A stretch of 64,000 nucleotides of DNA. Origin: Metabacillus schmidteae. GTDB taxonomy: Bacteria; Bacillota; Bacilli; Bacillales; Bacillaceae. How positions within the stretch are numbered: the first letter of the stretch is position 1; each line of letters opens with the position of its first letter. This document shows positions 8,432-16,364 of this stretch, one piece after another. The notes below the pieces were generated by a model. It was not told the origin of the DNA, searched no databases, and worked only from the letters and a program-made list of their open reading frames with translations. The position numbers were made by a program, and so were the translations under genes. Where the stretch lies: contig NZ_CAESCH010000003.1 of assembly GCF_903166545.1 (NCBI RefSeq), positions 1-64,000 on the forward strand, read 5' to 3'.

Positions 8432-8540
8432 ATCCACTGAGGTTCTGGTCATTAAAGATTATATATTAAAGCTTTTGAAAGGCGAACTTATGTTAGACAT
8501 AGCAACATGAAAAGAAGGTGAAATTATAGACATTTTATTA

Positions 8541-8828
8541 TTGATATTTTCTTTATTTATATTTTCTATAGTAGTTATGATTTTTACTTTAGTGCTGTAT
8601 TTGAGAACCAGGGAGATAAGTAATATAGAGCTATTTCGCTTTATTGGTGCAATTATCTGTTTCTGCACTACAGGTATATGGTTGATCATGAAGGAAACTG
8701 TTGAAACCACCTTTAATAATGGTATTTCTTTACTTAATAACATTTTGGGAATTTCTTTAAATCAACTTATTACTTGGATTTTGTTTTTTATTATCGTTCT
8801 AGTATTTATGAGAGTTTTTAAAAGATAA
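8541..8828 (+). CDS. Small membrane protein, unknown
   Basis: About 95 residues with three hydrophobic segments (residues ~1-18, 28-45 and 64-90). The best ribosome binding site (GAAGGTG, 8514-8520) is about 20 bases before the TTG at 8541, but near ATA/ATT codons at 8526 and 8532, so the true start may be a rare codon slightly upstream. It follows the methyltransferase directly. Function unknown. Confidence 0.5.
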   Translation: MIFSLFIFSIVVMIFTLVLYLRTREISNIELFRFIGAIICFCTTGIWLIMKETVETTFNNGISLLNNILGISLNQLITWILFFIIVLVFMRVFKR

Positions 8829-8979
8829 TTAGTTTTTCACTTTGAGAAGTAAGCATAAAAAGGCATATAAAGAGATTTTCATAATGATTATTAACATTAC
8901 TATTCTGTAGTTATGGTTTTGTTTAATGGAATTGATGTGAAATAAGTATCGACGAATAGCGAAGTAAAGAGGTGTCCTT

Positions 8980-9192
8980 ATGGAGATACCAAAGTACATT
9001 CAAGACAGTCTTGAAAAATCTTCAAAAGCATTTGAGAAGGCGAGAAAACACGAAAAAATAGTTAGAGATTGGCTTGTTGATAAAGGCTTTGAAAATGATG
9101 AATCGGTTAACGATAGTTGGATTGATAACATTGAATATGGTCATGGACTTCATAAAAATTTTATTGAGTTTTTAAAGCATCATAGTTCGTAA
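8980..9192 (+). CDS. Unknown 70-aa protein
   Basis: An AAGAGGTG site precedes ATG. The protein is short, helical and charged (EKSSKAFEKARKHEKIVRDW) with a C-terminal acidic and His-containing tail. It lies in a run of tiny genes whose spacers carry TTCGCT/AGCGAA motifs, which suggests one operon. Not recognised. Confidence 0.5.
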   Translation: MEIPKYIQDSLEKSSKAFEKARKHEKIVRDWLVDKGFENDESVNDSWIDNIEYGHGLHKNFIEFLKHHSS

Positions 9193-9244
9193 TTCGCTAA
9201 GAGTATCGAACAAATAGCGACACAAAGAAAGGGAGTGGATTTAG

Positions 9245-9544
9245 TTGAAAAAACGTCAAAAGAAAAAGAATAAGAAAAAGTATTTACCTATCATTGCAGA
9301 TGAATTTAATTTAACAACAATGACAAGAGAAGAACTTGAACAAGCAAATAAAGATTACCAAGAATATAGAGAACGCTATGCCTTTCGTAAGAAATACAAG
9401 GATTTAAACGAAGGAAAATCACTATATCATTCTTTTCCAGTAGGACAAAAAGTTACTAATACTCTTAAAGAATTATCTTCTATTGCTAGAAGTGCAAGAA
9501 AAAGCTCTACAGTTACTCAAAGTATTGATGATTTCAAAAGTTAA
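9245..9544 (+). CDS. Unknown 99-aa basic protein
   Basis: TTG start with a GAAAGGGAGTG site. The N-terminus is extremely Lys/Arg-rich (KKRQKKKNKKKY), the middle is helical (TREELEQANKDYQEYRERY) and the end is Ser/Thr-rich. The charge suggests nucleic-acid binding, but no domain is recognised. Confidence 0.5.
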   Translation: MKKRQKKKNKKKYLPIIADEFNLTTMTREELEQANKDYQEYRERYAFRKKYKDLNEGKSLYHSFPVGQKVTNTLKELSSIARSARKSSTVTQSIDDFKS

Positions 9545-9593
9545 TGCGTAGTTCATATACAGACCTAAAAATTAATACAAGGAGGATTTTAAA

Positions 9594-9797
9594 ATGATTA
9601 ATGTTAAAGGTTATAATTTAAGGAATTTTAGGAAGAACAAAAACCTAACTATTCAAGAATTCGCAAATGAGATCGGCATAGAGGTTACTAAATATATCTC
9701 TTTTGAAGAAGGTTTAAAAAGAGTTGATGAAGATACATTAAGTAAGATTTATTCTACTTTTAACGTAAATGAAGATGAATTGATGAAAGAATCATAA
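9594..9797 (+). CDS. Small HTH (XRE-like) protein
   Basis: A 67-residue protein with a Cro/C1-type helix-turn-helix: NLRNFRKNKNLTIQEFANEI, KYISFEEGLKRV and DTLSKIYSTFNVNEDEL. ACAAGGAGG precedes ATG. It is similar in length and pattern to the 7203-7424 product. It is probably a plasmid regulator. Confidence 0.65.
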   Translation: MINVKGYNLRNFRKNKNLTIQEFANEIGIEVTKYISFEEGLKRVDEDTLSKIYSTFNVNEDELMKES

Positions 9798-9803
9798 GAA
9801 ATT

Positions 9804-9887
9804 TTGTATAAAAAGAATCGTGAAGATGTCGCATTGTGTTACTGGTGCAATAAAAAACGTGAAAAAGCATTAAAAGTTAATGCATAG
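9804..9887 (+). CDS. 27-aa peptide with a CxxC pair
   Basis: A TTG-started frame of 27 codons encodes a basic peptide with one CYWC motif. The ribosome binding site is weak. It lies between two better-supported small genes and ends just before a TTCGC-containing spacer. It is listed as possible only. Confidence 0.25.
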   Translation: MYKKNREDVALCYWCNKKREKALKVNA

Positions 9888-9937
9888 TTCGCTTTAAATA
9901 GAAAGGGAAGGAGAGTTATGTAATGGGAGGAGAAGTT

Positions 9938-10072
9938 ATGTCTTTTTATGAAGTTTTGGCTCTTACAGTAATTTCTTTAATTATTTTTTGTGGAATTGGA
10001 TATTTCTGTTACTTTTTTAGACTTGTTGATTTTGGGCTTGTTGTAATTGAGCTAGAGAAGCTTTTAAATTAA
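9938..10072 (+). CDS. 44-aa membrane peptide
   Basis: ATG 9938 follows GGGAGGAGAAGTT. The product has one long hydrophobic segment (VISLIIFCGIGYFCYFF) and a short polar end, so it is a single-span membrane peptide. It belongs to the small-gene array. Function unknown. Confidence 0.5.
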   Translation: MSFYEVLALTVISLIIFCGIGYFCYFFRLVDFGLVVIELEKLLN

Positions 10073-10172
10073 TTCGTTGTTCAAGACCTAAAAACGAACA
10101 TTATTTGGCGCTATTGAATTAAATTTGATACAAATTTGATGAAAAATGCGAATTAAAAAGGAGAGAGTTAAA

Positions 10173-10406
10173 ATGTTTCCGGTTGATAAGAATAATATAC
10201 AGGTCAAAAGGTATCGAGAACATTTAAAAGAACAAGTAGAGAGATACAGAAATATAGGGAAAACAGAAGACGACATTATATATTGGATAGAAAATGTATT
10301 AGATAAAGAAAAAGGAATGAGTGTGTCGAATAATTTTGATTCAACGCACGAATTAGCAAACTTTTTGAATCTACCTGTTTCAAAGTTTAATGTTTTTTGG
10401 ATGTGA
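10173..10406 (+). CDS. Unknown 77-aa protein
   Basis: ATG 10173 is chosen over the upstream ATG at 10146 because AAGGAGAGAG lies at the right distance. The product is helical and charged (VKRYREHLKEQVERYRNIG), with no membrane segment. It is a member of the small-gene array and not recognised. Confidence 0.5.
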   Translation: MFPVDKNNIQVKRYREHLKEQVERYRNIGKTEDDIIYWIENVLDKEKGMSVSNNFDSTHELANFLNLPVSKFNVFWM

Positions 10407-10474
10407 AAAATTAACTAAGTACTTCGCTTTTCGCAAAAAAATTGATGGAAATAGAGAAGTAAGGAGGGAGATAG

Positions 10475-10645
10475 ATGTTCCCGATGTTTGTAGGCGATAA
10501 AAGAGTAATGGTATTAAGTTATAAACCTACTGTCAACGATCTGATTAGGGATGATGATACTTATAAATGGTATAAAGTTTTGAAAATTGATGGCAGGAAA
10601 GTTTATTCTCGCAGAACAATAGACCCAAGATTCTTAGGATTATAA
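10475..10645 (+). CDS. Unknown 56-aa protein
   Basis: AAGGAGGGAG precedes ATG 10475. The product (start MFPMFVGDKRVMVLSYKPT) is basic and beta-rich, compatible with a small nucleic-acid-binding fold, but nothing more can be said. It is cotranscribed with neighbours by spacing. Confidence 0.5.
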   Translation: MFPMFVGDKRVMVLSYKPTVNDLIRDDDTYKWYKVLKIDGRKVYSRRTIDPRFLGL

Positions 10646-10673
10646 GGATGGATATTCCGAAGGAGGAAAAGTG

Positions 10674-10859
10674 ATGAAACAGATTATTAATTCTTTAAAT
10701 AAAAATGATAAAGTTTCGATAGTATATGGAGAAAATGAAGATATTTTTGAAGGTTATGTAGATTCAATTACAGATGATTATCTAATAATTCATGAATATG
10801 TTTCTGTTATTTATAGAACGTTGAATCAAGATCAGATAATAGAGATACAAAAGATTTAA
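10674..10859 (+). CDS. 61-aa Sm-like-looking protein
   Basis: ATG 10674 is preferred to the GTG three bases upstream because GAAGGAGG is then seven to eight bases away. Five alternating strands (KVSIVYGENEDIFEGYVDSI, then YLIIHEYVSVIY) resemble an Sm/Hfq-type barrel. Hfq is encoded 2 kb downstream, but sequence identity is not visible. The structural idea is inference. Confidence 0.5.
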   Translation: MKQIINSLNKNDKVSIVYGENEDIFEGYVDSITDDYLIIHEYVSVIYRTLNQDQIIEIQKI

Positions 10860-11113
10860 TGCGTATTTCAAGGAAACTGTGCATTTGATGGAAATTGTGA
10901 ATTAAGAAGAAGGTAGTCATAAAATATCACCTCCTTTAATTATATGTTGTTGATCTTCAGAAACAAATAGTGATCGAAAAATCAGTAGTTTTGAGATGAA
11001 AATCATAATTGACTCTTATAGTTCATGAAATCTATATAGACTTAGTAAAAGTCTGGAATGAAAGAGAATTAGATATGTTAAAAGCAATCTACTAAACAAA
11101 GGTGTGAAAAATT

Positions 11114-12193
11114 GTGAAAAGATGTATCGGTTGCCACAATGAATTCGAATATATGGCAGATAAAGAAGCTCAATTATGTGAGTCATGCGCAGACAAGGCT
11201 TTGCAAAGTAATAATGAGACACAAAATGGTTATGTTTCTACCAGCGATGCTGCCAAAATATTAGGTGTATCAACCCAAACTATATATAAGTATGAAAAAG
11301 AAAACAAACTAACATCATTATATGATCATAAATGGCGGATGAGGAAGACAAAGCTTTTTAAGTTAGATGAAGTAGAACAACTTAAAAAGGAATTTAATAA
11401 GCCGGGATTAACCACTGGAGAAGCAGCTGAACGTGTCGGTGTTACTTCGGCTACAATTCTAACTTATATAAAAGAAGGGAAGATACCTGCAACAATTGAA
11501 CGCTATAAAGGTAAAGACCTGTATTTTATTACTGAAGAGGATATTGAAGATTTTATTTCGTCTAAAGAATTTCAATCTCAAGAAAGAAAAAAAGAACGAA
11601 AACAATTTTACGATAAAGATACAGGTCATATACTATTTCAATCTTTTACTTTTAATGATGGACAATTCGGAAGAATACTTGAATTAAAAGGAGAATACAG
11701 CAAGGTTGTAACAAAAGATGGTGAAGCCTTTACTCTTCGAGAAGCAATAGAGCTAGGAGCTACTCCAAATTATAAAATAGATGAAAAACCTTATAGCACA
11801 AAAAGAGGTTATGCTAAATTTAGATTTATAAAACCTCATAGTGTGCAATCAGATATATATGAAATTATAGAGAATTTTTATAAATATGCTGGTCCTCAAA
11901 ATATTCGTCTAACTTTAGAGGATGAATATATACAAATGGAAGTGAAACCTGTAGCTTTACCATTTTCACCTCAATCTCACCAGTCCGTTATAAATCTAAT
12001 TGATCACTATTTAATAGAAGGGAAGATCCTTTCTGATATAGACAGCATATTTATAGAGAGTGATTTAGAGCCATTCATAATCCATATACCTTCTGAATTG
12101 AAAGAGTTTATACGAAAGGAAGCGTCATCCAGAAAAGTATCGATGGAAGAACTTGCAATTGAGGTATTTCGTGAATATTGGAAGTTAAACTAA
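11114..12193 (+). CDS. Tandem helix-turn-helix DNA-binding protein with Zn ribbon
   Basis: A 359-residue protein, GTG start. Residues 4-29 contain CIGC...CESC, a zinc ribbon. Two MerR/excisionase-like winged helix domains follow: YVSTSDAAKILGVSTQTIYK (about 41-60) and LTTGEAAERVGVTSATILTY (about 99-118). The middle (residues ~160-300) is beta-rich and unassigned. The end (IHIPSELKEFIRKEASSRKV) resembles a ribbon-helix-helix. It is probably a regulator or DNA-architecture protein of the plasmid; the target is unknown. Confidence 0.75.
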   Translation: MKRCIGCHNEFEYMADKEAQLCESCADKALQSNNETQNGYVSTSDAAKILGVSTQTIYKYEKENKLTSLYDHKWRMRKTKLFKLDEVEQLKKEFNKPGLTTGEAAERVGVTSATILTYIKEGKIPATIERYKGKDLYFITEEDIEDFISSKEFQSQERKKERKQFYDKDTGHILFQSFTFNDGQFGRILELKGEYSKVVTKDGEAFTLREAIELGATPNYKIDEKPYSTKRGYAKFRFIKPHSVQSDIYEIIENFYKYAGPQNIRLTLEDEYIQMEVKPVALPFSPQSHQSVINLIDHYLIEGKILSDIDSIFIESDLEPFIIHIPSELKEFIRKEASSRKVSMEELAIEVFREYWKLN

Positions 12194-12263
12194 AAAAATT
12201 TGTAAATTATGAGAGTCACAATGGCTTTAAAGAGAAAAAAATATAGGAATAGGTAAAGTTACA

Positions 12264-12386
12264 ATGACCATTGTTAAAAGATGTGAATCTTGTAGGACAA
12301 TAGAAAATCCCTTTGTTATATTGAAAAATTTGATGAGCTTAAAGATCACGAATTATTGTAATTATTACATTAAAGGTGAGACCTAA
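12264..12386 (+). CDS. 40-aa peptide with CxxC
   Basis: ATG 12264 with a weak AGGTAAAG site. The peptide has one CESC motif near its start and a C-terminal NYCNYYIKGE. The coding frame ends 14 bases before the next gene's ATG. A half zinc ribbon is possible. Unknown. Confidence 0.35.
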   Translation: MTIVKRCESCRTIENPFVILKNLMSLKITNYCNYYIKGET

Positions 12387-12400
12387 GAGAGGGGAAAACG

Positions 12401-12673
12401 ATGACTCAAATTACTTTTTTTGATCCTCAAGTAGAGCCTGATAATAGGCTAGTTAAAGAGCAAAATAAACCTTTGAAACTAAATCAGCTGGTACAAGTAA
12501 AATTACCCATTGAGAGCAACACTAACCTTGAGGATTATTATTATATATTGCAATTTAAAAGCAAAAAAGGAAATATCTCATATATACATAACGGTAAGGT
12601 ATTATCCTACAGTGTTTTGTTCGAAGGAAATAAAGAAGGTATCTTTTACCATGATGACTTAATATCTTTATAG
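12401..12673 (+). CDS. Unknown 90-aa protein upstream of hfq
   Basis: A GAGAGGGGA site precedes ATG. The product starts with ITFFDPQVEPDNRLV and has beta-rich sequence after residue 28. Its stop is only 11 bases before the hfq-like gene, so the two are almost certainly cotranscribed. No family is recognised. Confidence 0.55.
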   Translation: MTQITFFDPQVEPDNRLVKEQNKPLKLNQLVQVKLPIESNTNLEDYYYILQFKSKKGNISYIHNGKVLSYSVLFEGNKEGIFYHDDLISL

Positions 12674-12684
12674 AAGGGAGAATA

Positions 12685-12918
12685 GTGGTGAGAAATAAAA
12701 AAGTTAATATTCAAGATAGATTCTTAAATGAAATAAGGAAACATAAGGTACCAACAACTATTTATCTGCAAAGTGGCGTTCCAATAGAAGGAATAATTAC
12801 TAATTATGATGGGTTTACAGTGACATTAGAGTCTAAGGGTAAACAACAACTTATATATAAGCACGCTATTTCTACATTTACCCCTTCTAAAAGAATAGAT
12901 ATTAATTTAAGTATTTAA
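12685..12918 (+). CDS. hfq: Plasmid-encoded Hfq paralogue (RNA chaperone)
   Basis: About 77 residues. NIQDRFLNEIRK at the N-terminus, the Sm1 strand region and the Sm2 signature GKQQLIYKHAISTFTPSK are near-identical to Bacillus Hfq; the middle (VPTTIYLQSGVPIEGIITNY) is more divergent. Hfq forms hexameric rings that bind small RNAs and A-rich RNA. Two GTG codons (12685 and 12688) follow GAAGGGAG; the second has slightly better spacing. A hairpin follows the stop. A plasmid copy could modulate host sRNA circuits or serve plasmid-encoded RNAs; this is inference. Confidence 0.9.
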   Translation: MVRNKKVNIQDRFLNEIRKHKVPTTIYLQSGVPIEGIITNYDGFTVTLESKGKQQLIYKHAISTFTPSKRIDINLSI

Positions 12919-12927
12919 TACATTAGA

Positions 12928-12954
12928 ACACCCAGCATTTCTTTTGCTGGGTGT
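12928..12954 (+). terminator. Terminator of the hfq transcript
   Basis: The stem ACACCCAGCA pairs exactly with TGCTGGGTGT around a 7-base loop, followed by AATTTTATT. It lies ten bases after the hfq stop. Confidence 0.7.
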
Positions 12955-12964
12955 AATTTTATTC

Positions 12965-12994
12965 ATGTAATACGCATAATAAAATGTATTACAT
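12965..12994. promoter_or_regulatory. Palindromic operator upstream of the coiled-coil gene
   Basis: ATGTAATAC and GTATTACAT form exact 9-bp arms with a 12-base spacer. A third half-site (GTAATACAT) lies near 13068, just before the gene at 13101. The arrangement suggests an operator for an autoregulated dimeric protein, most simply the downstream gene product. Confidence 0.5.
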
Positions 12995-13100
12995 ATAATA
13001 TCCCCTCTTAATTAATGTTTTTTCATTATTTTAAAGAAGGATATAATTAAATAGTATAGAATTTAAGTAATACATAGTCAAAAACAAAGGGTGAAATGTA

Positions 13101-14090
13101 ATGCAAAATGATGATTTAAATAAACAATCAGAAGAATCAGGTATTACACCAGAAAAAAGCAGTGACGAGACAAGAAATCGTAGTATTCGTTGGTCCGATG
13201 GTGTATATGAGGAAACGAGGAATGCTGCACAAACATCTGGTAAGTCATTAGAGGAATTTCAAAAGGAATTATTGGCCATGAGAGCAAGGATCTCATTAGA
13301 AGCAGATCAAGAATTTGGTTCTCAAATTAATATTGTAAATGAATTATTAACTCAACTTGGAGAACGGTTTTCATCCATTGTTACGCACGCTAATAGTAAA
13401 ATCCAAATACAGGCTACAAATTATGAAAAATTAAAAGTTCGAAGTGATAGTCAAATTAATGAATTAAGTGATAAAATTGATGAACTTAATAAGAGTATTA
13501 CTTCTCTTGAAAAAGAGAAAGAAAAGTTAGAAGAAGAGTCAAGAGCCGCAAGGATAGATAAATGGAGAACCGAAGAATCTTTAAAAAAACAACAAACTGA
13601 CTATGATGAACGGATTAAGGAGTTAAAGGACTCTATCCACGACAAAGACACTAAAATAGCAGATAAAAACGAAAAAATTGATCAACTAGAAAATGAAATA
13701 AAATCAATGAGAAAATCAATTTCTTTAAACGAAGAACTTAGAAGTACTGTAGAATCTCTTCAACAAGAAATCCAACTCCAAAAAGAATCTCATAAACGTA
13801 CTCTCAAAGATTTAAAAAGAGATCATGAAATTTCACTTAAAAATAAAGAATTAGAAATTCAAACATCCCTTCAAGATGCATTTAGACAAACATTAGAAGA
13901 TAAATTAGAAGAATATGACCAAAAACGAGAAGTTTTAAGAACAGAGCTTCGCAAGACTTACGAGCAAGAATTGGAAAAAGAGCGTCAAAAAAGGGTTGAA
14001 TTAGAACAAGAAATTAAATTGTTAAAAGAGGAAAATGAAAAACAAAACGGAAAACAAAATCCTAAAAATCAAAATGAACAAAATACTTAA
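13101..14090 (+). CDS. Long coiled-coil protein with N-terminal DNA-binding-like segment
   Basis: A 329-residue protein. Residues 27-60 (SIRWSDGVYEETRNAAQTSG) look like a ribbon-helix-helix-type region. From about residue 100 to 315 the sequence is nearly continuous heptad coiled coil (DKIDELNKSITSLEKEKEK). This is the layout of KfrA-like plasmid proteins, which bind operators upstream of their own gene and form filaments aiding plasmid stability; homology is not shown. A palindrome lies in its leader and a strong terminator follows, so it is a single-gene unit. Confidence 0.65.
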   Translation: MQNDDLNKQSEESGITPEKSSDETRNRSIRWSDGVYEETRNAAQTSGKSLEEFQKELLAMRARISLEADQEFGSQINIVNELLTQLGERFSSIVTHANSKIQIQATNYEKLKVRSDSQINELSDKIDELNKSITSLEKEKEKLEEESRAARIDKWRTEESLKKQQTDYDERIKELKDSIHDKDTKIADKNEKIDQLENEIKSMRKSISLNEELRSTVESLQQEIQLQKESHKRTLKDLKRDHEISLKNKELEIQTSLQDAFRQTLEDKLEEYDQKREVLRTELRKTYEQELEKERQKRVELEQEIKLLKEENEKQNGKQNPKNQNEQNT

Positions 14091-14111
14091 TCATTATAAA
14101 TTTTTCTTAGT

Positions 14112-14147
14112 AAAAAGATCTTTGCTGTTATGCAAAGATCTTTTTTT
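14112..14147 (+). terminator. Terminator after the coiled-coil gene
   Basis: AAAAGATCTTTGC and its complement form a 12-13-bp stem with a 6-base loop and a seven-T tail. Confidence 0.85.
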
Positions 14148-14279
14148 GTGGAAGTAATATCTAGCACATTATTTAACCTTATAAATTCTTATATCCATAT
14201 GACAATATAATTATGCACAAATCGTTCTATGAAAATAAATTCAGCATAATCATATACAAAAAAGGGGGAGGGATCTAAG

Positions 14280-14897
14280 TTGATAAAATATCCCACAGGA
14301 AAAAAATATACATCTCCAACTAGTTCCATCAAGAATAAGGTTTCCACTACGAGAAAAGAAAAGTTAAATTTCGGAAATCGAGGGATGGGATTGGAAGAAA
14401 TTCTAAACCGAACTAATAATTATTATAATAATGTTGCAAAATGCGCTGTTATTCATAAAAAACCGACTCCTATTCAAATTGTTAAAGTGGACTATCCAGT
14501 TAGAAGTGCAGCTACAATCCGCGAAGCTTATTTTAAACAAGCCTCAACAACTGATTATAATGGTGTTTATAAAGGTAAATATATAGATTTTGAGGCGAAA
14601 GAAACTAAAAATAAAACTTCATTTCCGCTCTCTAACTTTCACGAGCACCAAGTGGAACATATGCGCCAGGTAAAAAGTCAAGGAGGTATTACATTTATTA
14701 TTGTACAATTTACTGCAATTAAAGAATATTTTCTACTCGATGCAAAACATGTTATTTCGTATTGGGATGACCAATGTTATGGTGGACGAAAATCAATACC
14801 AAAGAGTTTTTTTGATGAAAAGGGCCATGAAGTTCTTCTAAAGATTACACCAGAACTAGATTACCTATCAGTGATCAACGATGTATATTTAGACTAA
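14280..14897 (+). CDS. recU: RecU Holliday junction resolvase paralogue
   Basis: A 205-residue protein, TTG start with an AGGGGGAGGG site. RecU signatures are clear: [53 protein letters not shown] (with the catalytic Asp/Glu/Lys) and [17 protein letters not shown]. Length and order match the chromosomal enzyme. RecU cleaves Holliday junctions and modulates RecA. A plasmid copy may serve plasmid recombination or multimer resolution. A terminator follows. Confidence 0.95.
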   Translation: MIKYPTGKKYTSPTSSIKNKVSTTRKEKLNFGNRGMGLEEILNRTNNYYNNVAKCAVIHKKPTPIQIVKVDYPVRSAATIREAYFKQASTTDYNGVYKGKYIDFEAKETKNKTSFPLSNFHEHQVEHMRQVKSQGGITFIIVQFTAIKEYFLLDAKHVISYWDDQCYGGRKSIPKSFFDEKGHEVLLKITPELDYLSVINDVYLD

Positions 14898-14934
14898 TAA
14901 TTAAAAATTAAATATTATAGTTAACCCGAATGGA

Positions 14935-14967
14935 GGTACGCACAATCTTTAAAGTGTGTACCTTTTT
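14935..14967 (+). terminator. Terminator after recU
   Basis: GGTACGCACA pairs with TGTGTACC with one bulge, followed by TTTTT. Confidence 0.7.
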
Positions 14968-15002
14968 AATTCAAAGAAACTCAATAAAATGTAATCCACC
15001 CT

Positions 15003-15088
15003 GCAAACACTTAGCATAAAGTCTTTGCGAAGTGTTTGCAAAACTATATGCAGCTCTACACATAATAAGAACGTTCACCAAACACTTA
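15003..15088. repeat. Repeated CAAACACTT sites
   Basis: GCAAACACTT (15003-15012) and its complement (15030-15039) form an inverted pair; a third copy lies at 15079-15088. The region is otherwise without a convincing gene; a leftward 75-codon frame across it has no ribosome binding site. It may be an operator cluster for the HTH gene that follows. Confidence 0.4.
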
Positions 15089-15301
15089 GAATGAACGAGA
15101 AAAAACAACAAAATTTTATATAGGATTGCTATGAATCTATGAATCTCAGGACTTTTAAAACGCCCATCGTTATTCTTACGAGGAATAATAATATTCATGC
15201 TAGGAATAAAATTTTTTATGGTGCTTTTGATAAGTTAGTTTAAAAGTCTTTTCCTCTGTCCAAACTGATTACAAAAAATAAAGTTTGGGAGAGTGAGTTG
15301 G

Positions 15302-15523
15302 GTGTTTGGTTTAACTTCCACTAAAAAAACTAAATTTGGAAGATATCTAGATCGAAATGGTATAAAGCAAAGTTGGTTAGCTCAAAAAGCGAAGGTTTCT
15401 CAAGGATATATTAGTAAGCTAGCTAATGATCAAGAATTATATCCATCTATTCCTGTTGCAAAAAGAATCATTAAAGTATTAAAACAAAAAGATAGCTATA
15501 TAGAATTCGATAAATTTTGGTAA
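15302..15523 (+). CDS. XRE-family HTH regulator
   Basis: GTG 15302 is preferred because GGGAGAG is about eight bases upstream; the frame also opens at GTG 15293. A Cro/C1 HTH is clear: KFGRYLDRNGIKQSWLAQKA, VSQGYISKLANDQELYPSIP. At about 73 residues it is a minimal repressor. Upstream inverted repeats could be its operator. Confidence 0.75.
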   Translation: MFGLTSTKKTKFGRYLDRNGIKQSWLAQKAKVSQGYISKLANDQELYPSIPVAKRIIKVLKQKDSYIEFDKFW

Positions 15524-15578
15524 TAATCTTTGTGGTTCATTCATATATAGTATTAATACTATGAAGCGGGGGAAGACA

Positions 15579-15878
15579 ATGTTTATTACTAGTCCAGTTG
15601 TTCTTAGTGACCGTATTTACAATAAAGAGGTCCCTTCAAGCCAAGTAAGAGAATTAGTAATTGAGGCAATATTTCATCCATTAGAAACGTATCAAGCTAA
15701 GATGTGTATCTATAAAAATATGGCTTTAAATGAAGAATGGAAAGTTAAATATCTAGCGATATATGTTCCTGAGAGTAATGGGTATCAAGAGATTACCTCC
15801 TTATATTCAGAATCAGTTATTAATGATATTATTCAATCTACATTGTTACAATTAGAAGAACTATCGGAAGTCGCATAA
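15579..15878 (+). CDS. Unknown 99-aa protein
   Basis: ATG 15579 follows GCGGGGGAAG; the upstream ATG at 15561 lies inside that site's region and is rejected. The product has no membrane segment or known motif; it begins MFITSPVVLSDRIYNKEV. Direction and spacing suggest cotranscription with the HTH gene upstream. Confidence 0.5.
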   Translation: MFITSPVVLSDRIYNKEVPSSQVRELVIEAIFHPLETYQAKMCIYKNMALNEEWKVKYLAIYVPESNGYQEITSLYSESVINDIIQSTLLQLEELSEVA

Positions 15879-15912
15879 ATAAAGAAAAAGCTAATATTCC
15901 CCTATAAGTATG

Positions 15913-16033
15913 TGCTATAATAATCTATGTTACAGGCAATAATACAATTTAGTACAATTTAAATATATGAATGGGAGCACCCCACAAGAATAATGGAAGA
16001 TCTTTATCTTTCAATATTCCTGTGGGTTTTTTT
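15913..16033 (+). promoter_or_regulatory. Promoter and long leader with terminator-like hairpin
   Basis: An extended -10 (TGCTATAAT, 15913-15921) is followed by a leader whose CCCACAAGAATA (15981-15992) pairs with TATTCCTGTGGG (16015-16026, one mismatch) and a T7 tail. The hairpin ends 13 bases before the ribosome binding site of the gene at 16057, so it looks like a transcription attenuator. Confidence 0.6.
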
Positions 16034-16056
16034 ATTTACAAAGGAGTTGATTTTTA

Positions 16057-16359
16057 TTGAATAACATTGAAAAAGAAGTCCTTCTAAAGAAGAGAAAAGA
16101 AAAGATTGATAAAGTGATAAATCATAGAGTAGAAGGAGAAGGTTTTATAAATGAACCTTCTTCTATGTGGAAAGAAATCATTTTGTATAACTATAACAAA
16201 GTCTGCAGAGACGAGATCTCTATAGATCAGCTTATAAATATGATGGAAAACAAAGGCGTTACTTTCAACCAAGATAAATCCTTAATTCGATATCCTGTTA
16301 TCCAGTGTATTGAATACATTTCTAAATTATCTAATACAAAATTCACTTTGAAAGGGTAG
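16057..16359 (+). CDS. Unknown 100-aa protein behind an attenuator-like leader
   Basis: TTG start with an AAAGGAGTTGA site. The product is charged and helical (KEVLLKKRKEKIDKVINHRV) with no motif I recognise. The nuclease lipoprotein gene starts five bases after its stop, indicating an operon under the leader at 15981-16033. Confidence 0.55.
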   Translation: MNNIEKEVLLKKRKEKIDKVINHRVEGEGFINEPSSMWKEIILYNYNKVCRDEISIDQLINMMENKGVTFNQDKSLIRYPVIQCIEYISKLSNTKFTLKG

Positions 16360-16364
16360 GTTAT

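Noticed and set aside
14971..15198. Leftward 75-codon ORF
   Set aside because: No ribosome binding site and composition dominated by repeated CAAACACTT sites.
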